In this document: piece by piece, positions 16,940-24,565 of the stretch | Position numbering within the stretch: the first letter of the stretch is position 1 | How the letters are laid out: the number at the start of each line of letters is the position of its first letter | Assembly (NCBI RefSeq): GCF_013401435.1 | Contig: NZ_JACBGN010000014.1 | Coordinates: 1-53,984 of the forward strand | Origin: Streptomyces sp. BR123 | Lineage (GTDB): Bacteria; Actinomycetota; Actinomycetes; Streptomycetales; Streptomycetaceae | Direction of reading: 5' to 3' | DNA: 53,984 nt | Made by a program: the position numbers and the translations under genes | The notes under the pieces: generated by a model | Databases searched by the model: none | Told to the model about the DNA's origin: nothing | What the model saw: only the letters and a program-made list of their open reading frames with translations

Positions 16940-18155
16940 GGGACGTCCTGGGCTGGAAGTTCACCGTCAACGACTCGGGTCCGCACACACCGATGGGGTT
17001 GCGCCACACGACCGGCGCGGTCAGGCGGGGTGCCCGGAGGCGTCTGGGCAGCACGGTCAGGATCTCGGTGATCTCGGCCTTCACCGTGGCCGCCCCCAGG
17101 CAGTAGTGCGGGCCGGCGCCGAACGACAGCAGGGGCGGACGTCGCAGGGTGATGTCGAAGACGTCGGGGCTGTCGAAGACGCGCGGGTCGCGCTGGGCGG
17201 CGTGCACGCACAGCATGACGAAGGACTCGGCCGGTACCCGCAGGCCCTCGAAGTCGACGTCCTCCAGGGCGAAGCGGAAGATCGCCGGGGCTGCCGGGCA
17301 CCAGCGGACCACCTCGTCGGTGGCCTGCTCGGCGAGCTCGGGCCGCTCGGCGAGCAGCTCCCACTGGTCGGGGTGCTCGGTGAAGGTGAACAGCATTTGT
17401 CCGAGCTGATTGCGAGTGGTGTCGTGGGCGGCGAAGAAGAGGCCCACGATGAGGTCGCGCAGTTCCGTGCGGTCCATGCCCTCGCCGTCGTACCCGCTCA
17501 TCAACAGCGAGACCAGGTCGTCACCCGTCCGTGCGGTGCCGTGACGGGAGACGAGGTGATCGGCGTAGGCGCGCAGACCGGCCAGGGAACGCTCGACGCG
17601 CGCCAGCGCGTCCGCTCGGTGCCCGACGCTGTACACCAGCCCGATGTCGGTACTCCACCGGGGCTCGTAGTCGTCCAGCGGCACGCCGAGGATGGCCGAC
17701 ATCACCGAGACCGCCATCGGGTCGGCGAAGGTCTCCCCGAACTCGCAGGGGCCGGCCCCGGCCAGTCGGTCGGCCAGCCGCTCGGCGGTCCTGCGCATGG
17801 TCGACCGCCACCGCTGCAGAGCCTGGGGAGCGAACGCCTGGAGCACGAGGGCCCGCTGGCGCCGGTGTTCCTCACCGCGCAAGTGCAGCAGCAGCGTGTC
17901 GAACCAGTCGTGGACCGTGCCGTGCGTGACCCCGTTGAGTTTCAGGAAGCGCCGGCCGCTCTGAGCCAGGCGCCGGTCCCGCAGCAGTTGTTGCACCTGC
18001 GCGTGACGCAGCACCATGACGCCGTAGGGGGTGCCGGCGTACCAGTGCGCTTCGCGCGCGGCCGCGACTTCGGGAGCGGTGAACATGAATCCGGGATCGG
18101 CGACGTCCAGGAACGCCGCCCGGTCGTCCAGCACTGTGGTCGTGGTCTCGGTCAC
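16932..18155 (-). CDS. Cytochrome P450
   Basis: About 407 residues, usual for a soluble actinobacterial P450. Visible are the I-helix oxygen-activation motif AAHDTTRNQ, the ExxR pair in DEVVRW, and the haem-Cys loop FGAGPHYCLG. LLHLRGEEHRRQRALV marks the C helix. No ferredoxin gene is adjacent, so reductant must come from elsewhere. GTG at 18155 is preferred because AGGGTGG precedes it; an ATG at 18191 gives 12 extra residues but has no ribosome binding site. It leads the GNAT-ALDH operon. Likely a tailoring hydroxylase or desaturase of the island's product (inference). Confidence 0.9.
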   Translation of the reverse strand: MTETTTTVLDDRAAFLDVADPGFMFTAPEVAAAREAHWYAGTPYGVMVLRHAQVQQLLRDRRLAQSGRRFLKLNGVTHGTVHDWFDTLLLHLRGEEHRRQRALVLQAFAPQALQRWRSTMRRTAERLADRLAGAGPCEFGETFADPMAVSVMSAILGVPLDDYEPRWSTDIGLVYSVGHRADALARVERSLAGLRAYADHLVSRHGTARTGDDLVSLLMSGYDGEGMDRTELRDLIVGLFFAAHDTTRNQLGQMLFTFTEHPDQWELLAERPELAEQATDEVVRWCPAAPAIFRFALEDVDFEGLRVPAESFVMLCVHAAQRDPRVFDSPDVFDITLRRPPLLSFGAGPHYCLGAATVKAEITEILTVLPRRLRAPRLTAPVVWRNPIGVCGPESLTVNFQPRTSRG

Positions 18156-18240
18156 GTGGACCACCCTGCGCCCGTAGTGCGGACGGTGCATCGGGAGAAC
18201 GACCGATCTGTCACGGCCGCCGCGCCTGCCGATGCGGGCG

Positions 18241-18277
18241 GCGAATCACCCGCCGACGAGGCCGGCGGGCGATTCGC
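18241..18277 (-). terminator. Strong hairpin after the EF-hand gene
   Basis: Arms 18241-18255 and 18263-18277 pair over 15 bp with a single A/C mismatch and a 7-nt loop (ACGAGGC). It follows the EF-hand stop by 20 bp and precedes the P450 start by 85 bp, so the EF-hand gene looks like a separate transcription unit from the P450 operon. Confidence 0.65.
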
Positions 18278-18296
18278 GGTCGCGTGGCGGGGGAAG

Positions 18297-18827
18297 CTAG
18301 ATGCGTCCGAGAGCCATGCTGATCGGCGTGTCGGTGTTGGTGTCGGTGTAGTAGGAGTGCCAGGCCTCGCGGTACTCCTGCCGGGACACCCGGCCGTCGC
18401 CGTCCTGGTCCAGGGCCTGGACGGCGTTGCCGATCTCCGACGACGGCACCCCGTACGCTTCCAGCATGTTCCTCAGCTCCTGCTGGGACAGCACATCGTC
18501 GCCGTCGGTGTCGGCAGCCTTGAACTCGGCGTCGCTGGCCAGGTCGAGCACCTTGACGAAGTCCCGAGTACCGAACACCGCCGCATACTCCGCCGCCGTC
18601 ACACGGCCGTCACGGTCGGTGTCCGCCTGGCGCTGGAGCTCCTCCCAGACCTTGGCGTAGGAGTCCGCCACGCCGCGGCCCTGGCCGGAGCTCGACTTGA
18701 TGCCCAGGGCGTCGGTCAGACGCTTGGCCATCACTTCGAAGTCGTCCTTGGTGATGGCGCCGTCGTGGTCGATGTCGAAGTTCTTGAAGATCTTCTTGGC
18801 CCTGGTCTCGATGACCGACGCAACCAT
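18297..18827 (-). CDS. Calerythrin-like EF-hand calcium-binding protein
   Basis: A 176-residue acidic protein with four EF-hand loops: DIDHDGAITKDDF, DTDRDGRVTAAEY, DTDGDDVLSQQEL and DQDGDGRVSRQEY. The third has Asp where Gly is usual at loop position 6, so it may bind weakly. There is no signal peptide, so it acts in the cytoplasm as a calcium buffer or sensor, like calerythrin and the Cab proteins of Streptomyces. ATG at 18827 has AGAGGAAGAGGACC before it; the open frame upstream is Pro/Arg-rich. It sits between the two halves of the biosynthetic island but has its own terminator. Confidence 0.9.
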   Translation of the reverse strand: MVASVIETRAKKIFKNFDIDHDGAITKDDFEVMAKRLTDALGIKSSSGQGRGVADSYAKVWEELQRQADTDRDGRVTAAEYAAVFGTRDFVKVLDLASDAEFKAADTDGDDVLSQQELRNMLEAYGVPSSEIGNAVQALDQDGDGRVSRQEYREAWHSYYTDTNTDTPISMALGRI

Positions 18828-19082
18828 GGTCCTCTTCCTCTCGTTGTGCGGGTGCAAGGGCGGCGGAGCGTTCCGCCGCCCGCGGGGTTTCCCTGAAGCA
18901 GGGGAATGGCAAGGGCGTACAGCCGTCAACCGGCGATTGCGCCAGTCGTACCAATCACTGCCCGGCTGTCACCCGTCCCGACCAGGGAACACGGCTTCGC
19001 CTCGACCCGGGACGGCGGTCCGGCTGCCCTGGCGGGCGGTCCCGGGTCGACGGTCCGGGCCCTGGTGGAGAAGGGAAGCAAG

Positions 19083-19946
19083 ATGCCGGATGTGTCGGTA
19101 CTGGGCAGCGGCAGTATGGGCAGTGCCCTCGCGCGGGTCCTGGCCGCGGCGGGGCTCGACGTCGCGGTGTGGAACCGGACGGCGGACCGGGCACGCGCCC
19201 TGGACGGGAACGGGCTGCTGCCGGTGGAGCGGCTCGCCGACGCCGTGCGCTGCGCGCCCGTCGTCCTGGTGTGCCTGACCGACTACGCCGCCTCGCGCCA
19301 GGTGCTGGCGCCCGTCATCGGCGAGACGCGGGACCGGATCGTCGTACAGATGTCGACCGGTACCCCGGCCGACGCCCGCGAGATGGAAGCGTGGTTGCGT
19401 CCGCGAGGCTGCCGCTGCCTGGACGCGGCGATCATGGCGTACCCACGGCACCTGGGTACCGGTCACGCCCGGGTGCTGTACAGCGGCCCCGGCGAGGACT
19501 TCGCGGCCATCGGCCACGTGGCGCGTGCGCTGGGTGGTACGGCTGCGTTCCTCGGGGACGACATCGCCCTGGCCAACGCGCACGACGGGGCACTGCTGAC
19601 CTTCCTGTACGCAGCGACGTGCGGCTTCCTCGAAGGGGCTGCCATCGCGTCTGCGGCCGGGATTCCCCTGGAGGGGTACGCCGACGACGTCGTGCAGCTG
19701 TTCCCGGCGTTGGAACACACCGTCCGCGGGTCCGTACCGCTGATCGCCGCCGGGCGGTACGACGACGATGAAGCACCCCTCGTGGTGCACTCGGTGGCGC
19801 TGCGTCAGCTGGCGGCGGCAGGCCGGGAAGCGGGCGTGCCCGGCCCCGTTGCGGCGGTGCTGGAGGAGCGGGTGAGGCGGCGGATGGCGGTGGGCGCGCC
19901 GCGCGAGCACATCGCCGCGGTCTTCGAGGAGCTGCGCGGGCCCTGA
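19083..19946 (+). CDS. Imine reductase (IRED) family NADPH oxidoreductase
   Basis: A 287-residue beta-hydroxyacid-dehydrogenase-like protein. The Rossmann motif GSGSMG is at residues 8-13 with NRT at 31-33, the pattern that favours NADPH. The IRED-type loop IMAYPRHLGT is at about 117-126. An Asp at 168 (ANAHDGAL) sits at the position of the usual catalytic Asp/Tyr of imine reductases, and HSVALRQLAAAGREAGV matches the C-terminal helical domain. The lysine expected in true hydroxyacid dehydrogenases at that helix is absent. AAGGGAAG precedes the ATG. It is the first gene of the plus-strand operon, immediately before an aminotransferase, which suits reduction of a cyclic imine to a saturated N-heterocycle. 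Confidence 0.8.
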   Translation: MPDVSVLGSGSMGSALARVLAAAGLDVAVWNRTADRARALDGNGLLPVERLADAVRCAPVVLVCLTDYAASRQVLAPVIGETRDRIVVQMSTGTPADAREMEAWLRPRGCRCLDAAIMAYPRHLGTGHARVLYSGPGEDFAAIGHVARALGGTAAFLGDDIALANAHDGALLTFLYAATCGFLEGAAIASAAGIPLEGYADDVVQLFPALEHTVRGSVPLIAAGRYDDDEAPLVVHSVALRQLAAAGREAGVPGPVAAVLEERVRRRMAVGAPREHIAAVFEELRGP

Positions 19947-19972
19947 CGTCGGCCGGCGCCCCTGTGGGTGGT

Positions 19973-19994
19973 GCATCGGTGGAACTCCCGATGC
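19973..19994. promoter_or_regulatory. Small hairpin/operator between IRED and aminotransferase genes
   Basis: A perfect 7-bp inverted repeat, GCATCGG and CCGATGC, separated by 8 nt in the 110-bp gap between the two genes. It could be an operator, an RNA processing site or a weak attenuator; I cannot choose. This is the only sizeable gap in the otherwise tightly packed operon. Confidence 0.3.
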
Positions 19995-20056
19995 CCCGGC
20001 ACCGGAACGCTGCCATCGTGGGCGGTGCTACACGAAGCCGCACGAGAGGGGCACCG

Positions 20057-21298
20057 ATGACCTCGGTCAGCCTGGCCGGCACATCGATCGCCGACCGCCA
20101 CCGAGCCTGTCTGAGCAAGGGGCGGGCCTCGCTGGGCCAGATGTTCGGCGCGGACGTCGAGGTCGCCACCGACGGGGCCTGGATCACCACGGACACGGGG
20201 CACCGCATCCTCAACTGCGGCGGCTACGGGGTGTTCCTGCTCGGTGCCCGCCACCCCGTCGTGGTCGACGCGGTGGCCCGGCAGCTCGCCTCCCATCCGA
20301 TGGCCACCCGGCTGCTGCTGGAGCCCGAGGTGGTCAGAGCCGCGGAAGCACTGGTGTCCGTGACCCCCGCGGGCCTCGAGAAGGTGCACTTCGCGGGCTC
20401 CGGCGCCGAGGCGGTCGAAGCCGCGATCAAGATGGCCCGCACCTGCGGCAAGCACTGGCTGGTGTCGATGCGCGGCGGATACCACGGCAAGACGATGGGC
20501 GCGCTCAGCGTCACCGGCAACGACGTGTACCGCGAGCCGTTCCGGCCGCTGCTGCCGCAGGTGTCACAGGTCCCCTACGGCGACATCGACGCGCTGGCCG
20601 CGGAGTTGGCCGCGCACCGGAACGAGGCCTGCGTCGTGGTGGAACCCGTCCAGGGCGAGGGGGGTGTGGTCATCCCACCGCCCGGCTACCTGCGGGACGT
20701 TGCACGGCTGTGCTGCGAACACGGCGCGTTCCTCGTCCTGGACGAGATCCAGACGGGCATGGGCCGCCTCGGCGCCTGGTGGGGCGCGGACCTCGCGGGC
20801 GTCACACCCGACGCGTTGCTCGTCGGCAAGGGTCTGAGCGGGGGCATCGTGCCGGTCTCGGCCGTGGTCGCGACCCGCGAGGCCTACCAGGCGTTCGACC
20901 GCGATCCCTTCCTGCACACCTCGACCTTCTCCGGCAACCCCCTGGCGATGGCCGCCGTCCAGGGCGCCATCCGTGCGACCGAGGAGGACGGCATCGTGGA
21001 GCGGGCCCGGGTACTCGGTGCCCGGCTGCGTGAAGACCTGGACCGGATCGCCCGGCGGGCACTGGGCGAACAGGTGGTGCAGGTGCGCGGCGTCGGCCTG
21101 CTCATCGGCATCGAGTTGCGCCGCCCCGGGCTGGTCGGTGACCTGTTGGTCGAGCTCATGGGGGCCGGGGTGCTCGCCAATCACTCGATGAACGCATCCG
21201 GAGTCCTGCGGTTGACCCCGCCCGCAGTACTCGACGAACACGACGTCGAGTTCCTGTACGAGGCGTTCGAGCGTGCGGCCCGCGCCGCACTCGTGTGA
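20057..21298 (+). CDS. Class III PLP-dependent aminotransferase
   Basis: A 413-residue omega-aminotransferase of the acetylornithine/ornithine/4-aminobutyrate type. Motifs are FAGSGAEAVEAAIKMAR (phosphate binding), RGGYHGKTMGALS, VVEPVQGEGG, LVLDEIQTGMGRLG (Asp for the pyridine nitrogen) and LLVGKGLSGG with the PLP Lys at about 258. ATG at 20057 has GAGAGGGG upstream. Members aminate terminal aldehydes or ketones using an amino-acid donor. Next to an imine reductase, the likely task is to place the nitrogen that then cyclises onto a ketone, but this is inference. Confidence 0.9.
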   Translation: MTSVSLAGTSIADRHRACLSKGRASLGQMFGADVEVATDGAWITTDTGHRILNCGGYGVFLLGARHPVVVDAVARQLASHPMATRLLLEPEVVRAAEALVSVTPAGLEKVHFAGSGAEAVEAAIKMARTCGKHWLVSMRGGYHGKTMGALSVTGNDVYREPFRPLLPQVSQVPYGDIDALAAELAAHRNEACVVVEPVQGEGGVVIPPPGYLRDVARLCCEHGAFLVLDEIQTGMGRLGAWWGADLAGVTPDALLVGKGLSGGIVPVSAVVATREAYQAFDRDPFLHTSTFSGNPLAMAAVQGAIRATEEDGIVERARVLGARLREDLDRIARRALGEQVVQVRGVGLLIGIELRRPGLVGDLLVELMGAGVLANHSMNASGVLRLTPPAVLDEHDVEFLYEAFERAARAALV

Positions 21299-21310
21299 GG
21301 AGCCTCCGAG

Positions 21311-21829
21311 ATGCGATCCATCCACTTTCATCTGGCGCTGCCCACAGGTGACGGCCCCGCGGCCTTCAACGCCGTCGTGGACTTCACCCGCTACCCGTCG
21401 CTTTCACCGGACGTGCGTTCGGTGGTGACCCGTGAGATCGCCGCGCCGGGTGATCTGCGCAGCGACTGGGTGATGAACTTCCGGCGCGGCATCATGAGCT
21501 GGACCGAGCGGGAACGGCTCGACCACGACCGGCTGCGCGTCGAGTTCGCCCAGGTGGACGGCGACTTCGAGGACTTCCGCGGCAGCTGGCGGTTCATCCC
21601 CGGCGCCGGCGGCGTCGAGGTGATGCTCGACGTCACCTACGACTTCGGCGTCGAGAGCCTGGTCGGGATCATGGACCCGATCGCGGAGCGCGTGATCAAA
21701 CGCTCGACGCTGCGCGTGCTCACCGGACTCTTCGGCGAGGTCGAGGTCCTGGCGGGAGCGGAGGCCCTCGTCGACTTCCCGGCCGTCGACCCTCCCGTTC
21801 CCCTTTCCTCCACATCGATCAGGAGCTGA
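21311..21829 (+). CDS. SRPBCC (START-like) polyketide cyclase/RatA-type protein
   Basis: A 172-residue protein with the helix-grip pattern of the polyketide cyclase/COQ10/RatA group: FNAVVDFTRYPSLSPDVRSV, WVMNFRRGIMSWTERERLD, GSWRFIP, and a C-terminal helix ending in LRVLTGLFGEVEVL. Start supported by GAGGAG 9 nt upstream. It lies between the aminotransferase and ACP genes, so it probably binds an ACP-linked or free polyketide and directs cyclisation or dehydration. Whether it is a true aromatase cannot be told, since no aromatic-PKS chain-length factor is present. Confidence 0.75.
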   Translation: MRSIHFHLALPTGDGPAAFNAVVDFTRYPSLSPDVRSVVTREIAAPGDLRSDWVMNFRRGIMSWTERERLDHDRLRVEFAQVDGDFEDFRGSWRFIPGAGGVEVMLDVTYDFGVESLVGIMDPIAERVIKRSTLRVLTGLFGEVEVLAGAEALVDFPAVDPPVPLSSTSIRS

Positions 21830-21830
21830 C

Positions 21831-22082
21831 ATGACCGCAGACATGACCGCAGTACCGAGGACGCTCGCCCACATCCTCTCGTCCAGGTTCGGCGTGCCCG
21901 AGGAAGAGATCACCGCCGATGCGACCCTGCGGGGGCTCGATCTGGACTCCCTGGCCATCGCCGAGCTGTCGCTGGTGCTGCGCGACGATCTGGGCGTGCC
22001 GTGCACCGATGACGAGATGCGCCCGCAGCACACCGTCGGGCAGCTGGTCCAGCTGTTGCGCAGCAGGGGGCTCAGCGCGTGA
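21831..22082 (+). CDS. Acyl carrier protein
   Basis: An 83-residue acidic helical carrier. Ser40 in the GLDLDSLAIAEL motif is the phosphopantetheine attachment site. AGGAG lies 5 nt upstream of the ATG. It overlaps the next ketosynthase start by 4 bp (GTGA), so its synthesis is coupled to the ketosynthase. It is the only carrier in the island, so starter loading by the AMP-ligase, extension by the ketosynthases and off-loading all presumably occur on it. No phosphopantetheinyl transferase gene is present; one elsewhere must activate it. Confidence 0.92.
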   Translation: MTADMTAVPRTLAHILSSRFGVPEEEITADATLRGLDLDSLAIAELSLVLRDDLGVPCTDDEMRPQHTVGQLVQLLRSRGLSA

Positions 22083-23320
22083 GAGGAGCTCCTGCGGAGC
22101 CCTTCCGTGCGGCGGTGACCGGTCTGGGGCTGGTCACTCCTGCCGGTGTGGGGGTGGACGAGAACTGGAAGCGGGTCCTGAGCGCGGTGCCGACCGCTTC
22201 TGCGGACCCGGCGCTGGCGGGGCTGCCGGTGGACTTCAGCTGCCGGGTACCGCCGGACTTCGATCCCGCAGCGGTGCTGGGGCGGCGGACCGCCTGGCGC
22301 CTGGGGCGGCACGTCCAGTTGGGGATGGTCGCCGCCCGTGAGGCACTGCGCGACTGCGGCCTGGACTCCAGCACCTGGGACGGCGCCCGCGTCGGAGTGG
22401 TGATGGGCAACTCCCTCGGCGGTACGGCGACATTCGAGGAGCAGTGCCTGGCCCTGCGGGAAAGGGGTGCCCAGGCGGTGTCGCCCCTGTTCATCTCGAT
22501 GTGGGGCGCGAACATGGTGGCCGGACACATCGCGATCGACTGTCGCGCGGGCGGGCCCAACCTGGTGGTCACCACGGCGTGCGCGTCCGGTGGCACCGCT
22601 CTCGGGGTGGCCCGGGACCTGCTGCGCAGCGGCACCTGCGACATCGTGCTGGCCGGCGGCACGGAAGCGGCGTTGAGCCGGACCATCGTCGCGGGCCTGA
22701 CCAGCATGGGCGTCCTCTCGCGCCGGTCCGACGACCCACCCGCGGCGTTCCGGCCGTTCGACGTCGACCGGGACGGCTTCGTGGCGGCTGAGGGCGCGGG
22801 CGTTCTGGTACTCGAACGGGAGGCGGACGCCCGGGCCCGCGGCGCCCGGGTACGTGCCCACATCAGCGGCTACGGCGGCTCCGCCGACGCCGTGCACCAA
22901 GCGGCCCCCGACCCGGAGGGCAGCGGCTTCGAGCGGGCCCTGCGCACGGCGCTGTCGGACGCAGGGCTGTCCGGTGCGGACGTCGACCACGTCAACACGC
23001 ACGGCACCGCCACCGAGCTGAACGACATCGGCGAGACACGCGTGCTGCGCCGCGTGCTCGGTCCGCGTCCGGCGGTCACCTCGACCAAGGGCGTCACCGG
23101 TCACTGCATCGCCGCCGCCGGCGCGATCGAGGCCGTGTACACCGTCCTGTCCATCGAGCACGGTCTGGTCCCGGCCGTCGCCAACCTGGAACGGCTCGAC
23201 CCGCGGATCGACGCGGACATCGTCCAGGGGTCCGCGCGCGCCATGCCCGTCGAGGTCGCCGTCAATGTGGCCTTCGGCCTGGCCGGTCAGAACGCCGTCG
23301 TCGTCCTGACAGCGGCATGA
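22079..23320 (+). CDS. Beta-ketoacyl-ACP synthase, copy 1
   Basis: A 413-residue FabF-type ketosynthase with a full catalytic set: Cys168 in TTACASGG, His308 in NTHGTATE, Lys337 in TSTKG and His342 in GVTGHC. The Cys shows it is not a chain-length factor. Its first 110 or so residues are nearly identical to those of the next gene, down to the DNA level, while the rest is clearly diverged. Start GTG overlaps the ACP stop; its own stop overlaps the next start (ATGA). Likely performs a decarboxylative condensation on the ACP, perhaps in a non-iterative manner as for discrete ketosynthases of nonactin-type pathways (analogy only). Confidence 0.92.
   Translation: MRGAPAEPFRAAVTGLGLVTPAGVGVDENWKRVLSAVPTASADPALAGLPVDFSCRVPPDFDPAAVLGRRTAWRLGRHVQLGMVAAREALRDCGLDSSTWDGARVGVVMGNSLGGTATFEEQCLALRERGAQAVSPLFISMWGANMVAGHIAIDCRAGGPNLVVTTACASGGTALGVARDLLRSGTCDIVLAGGTEAALSRTIVAGLTSMGVLSRRSDDPPAAFRPFDVDRDGFVAAEGAGVLVLEREADARARGARVRAHISGYGGSADAVHQAAPDPEGSGFERALRTALSDAGLSGADVDHVNTHGTATELNDIGETRVLRRVLGPRPAVTSTKGVTGHCIAAAGAIEAVYTVLSIEHGLVPAVANLERLDPRIDADIVQGSARAMPVEVAVNVAFGLAGQNAVVVLTAA
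22100..22437 (+). repeat. Near-identical 338-bp segment, copy A
   Basis: The 5' part of ketosynthase 1. Aligned at an offset of exactly 1232 bp with 23332-23669, I count four mismatches by eye: a T/C in a TCT/TCC Ser codon, a C/A changing Asp to Glu, and two near the distal end. Silent sites are conserved, which is not selection on protein alone. Identity falls sharply after this point. Confidence 0.85.
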
Positions 23321-24552
23321 CGCCCCCTCGGCCCTTCCGTGCGGCGGTGACCGGTCTGGGGCTGGTCACTCCTGCCGGTGTGGGGGTGGACGAGAACTGG
23401 AAGCGGGTCCTGAGCGCGGTGCCGACCGCTTCCGCGGACCCGGCGCTGGCGGGGCTGCCGGTGGACTTCAGCTGCCGGGTACCGCCGGAATTCGATCCCG
23501 CAGCGGTGCTGGGGCGGCGGACCGCCTGGCGCCTGGGGCGGCACGTCCAGTTGGGGATGGTCGCCGCCCGTGAGGCACTGCGCGACTGCGGCCTGGACTC
23601 CAGCACCTGGGACGGCGCCCGCGTCGGAGTGGTGATGGGCAACTCCCTCGGCGGCACGGCGGCATTCGAGCAGCAACACCAGATCCTGCGCGAGAAGGGC
23701 GCATCCAGCGTGTCGCCGCTGTTCCTCCCGTCGTACGGGGTCAACATGGCCGCCGGGTACGTGGCGATCGACTGCGGCGCACGGGGTCCGAACCTCGCCG
23801 TCAGCACCGCCTGCGCGTCCGGTTCGACGGCTCTCGGCGTGGCCCGGGACCTGCTGCGCAACGGCACCTGCGACGTCGTGCTGGCCGGCGGCGCGGAGGC
23901 CGCCGTCAGTCCTTCCATGATGGCCGGGCTGGCGGCCGCCGGTGCGCTGTCCCGCCGCTCCCGTGATCCGGCCACCGCCTCGCGCCCGTTCGACGCCGAC
24001 AGGGACGGGTTCGTGGCCGGGGAGGGCGCGGGCGTTCTCGTACTCGAACGCGAGGCGGACGCCCGGGCCCGCGGCGCCCGGGTACGCGGCTGCATCAGCG
24101 GCTACGGGGCTTCGGCCGACGCGGTGCACGACACCGCGCCCGATCCCGAGGGCGCGGGGGCACGGAACGCGGTACGGGCGGCCCTGGCCGATGCGGGCCT
24201 GTCCGGGGCGGACATCGGTCACGTGAACGCGCACGGCACCGCGACCCGGCTGGGTGACGTCGCCGAGGCCCACGTGATCCGCAGGGCGATCGGTGCGGCT
24301 GCCGCGGTCACCTCGACCAAAGGCGTGACCGGTCACTGCATGGGCGCCGCGGGAGCCATCGAGGCGGTGTTCACCCTGCTGGCGCTGGAGAGCGGTCTGG
24401 TACCGCCCACGGCGAACCTCGAACGGCTTGACCCGGAGGTCGACTGCGATCTCGTACAGGGCGCGCCACGGCCCGTGACCAGCGGCGCCGCGCTGAACAA
24501 CTCCTTCGGTTTCGGTGGACAGAACGCGGTGCTCGTCCTCACCGCGGCGTGA
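23317..24552 (+). CDS. Beta-ketoacyl-ACP synthase, copy 2
   Basis: A 411-residue ketosynthase with Cys166 in STACASGS, His306 in NAHGTATR and His340 in GVTGHCMGAAG. It too is catalytically complete. Thus the pair is not the usual KSalpha/KSbeta heterodimer, in which KSbeta has Gln at the Cys position. It overlaps copy 1 by 4 bp. Its 5' end is a near-perfect repeat of copy 1, but the acyl-pocket region after residue 115 (FEQQHQILREKGASS...) differs, suggesting a different acyl specificity. The HDAC-like gene starts 13 bp after its stop. Confidence 0.92.
   Translation: MTPPRPFRAAVTGLGLVTPAGVGVDENWKRVLSAVPTASADPALAGLPVDFSCRVPPEFDPAAVLGRRTAWRLGRHVQLGMVAAREALRDCGLDSSTWDGARVGVVMGNSLGGTAAFEQQHQILREKGASSVSPLFLPSYGVNMAAGYVAIDCGARGPNLAVSTACASGSTALGVARDLLRNGTCDVVLAGGAEAAVSPSMMAGLAAAGALSRRSRDPATASRPFDADRDGFVAGEGAGVLVLEREADARARGARVRGCISGYGASADAVHDTAPDPEGAGARNAVRAALADAGLSGADIGHVNAHGTATRLGDVAEAHVIRRAIGAAAAVTSTKGVTGHCMGAAGAIEAVFTLLALESGLVPPTANLERLDPEVDCDLVQGAPRPVTSGAALNNSFGFGGQNAVLVLTAA
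23332..23669 (+). repeat. Near-identical 338-bp segment, copy B
   Basis: The 5' part of ketosynthase 2, matching copy A at 22100-22437. Shorter high-identity patches also occur later in the genes, for example around 22793-22853 and 24025-24085, which encode the same Glu-Gly-Ala-Gly...Arg-Gly-Ala-Arg region. This patchiness fits ongoing gene conversion. Confidence 0.85.
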
Positions 24553-24565
24553 GGTGGGAGGAAAT

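Noticed and set aside
22079..24552. The ketosynthase pair as KSalpha/KSbeta of an aromatic type II PKS
   Set aside because: Both proteins contain the active-site Cys; a KSbeta would have Gln there.
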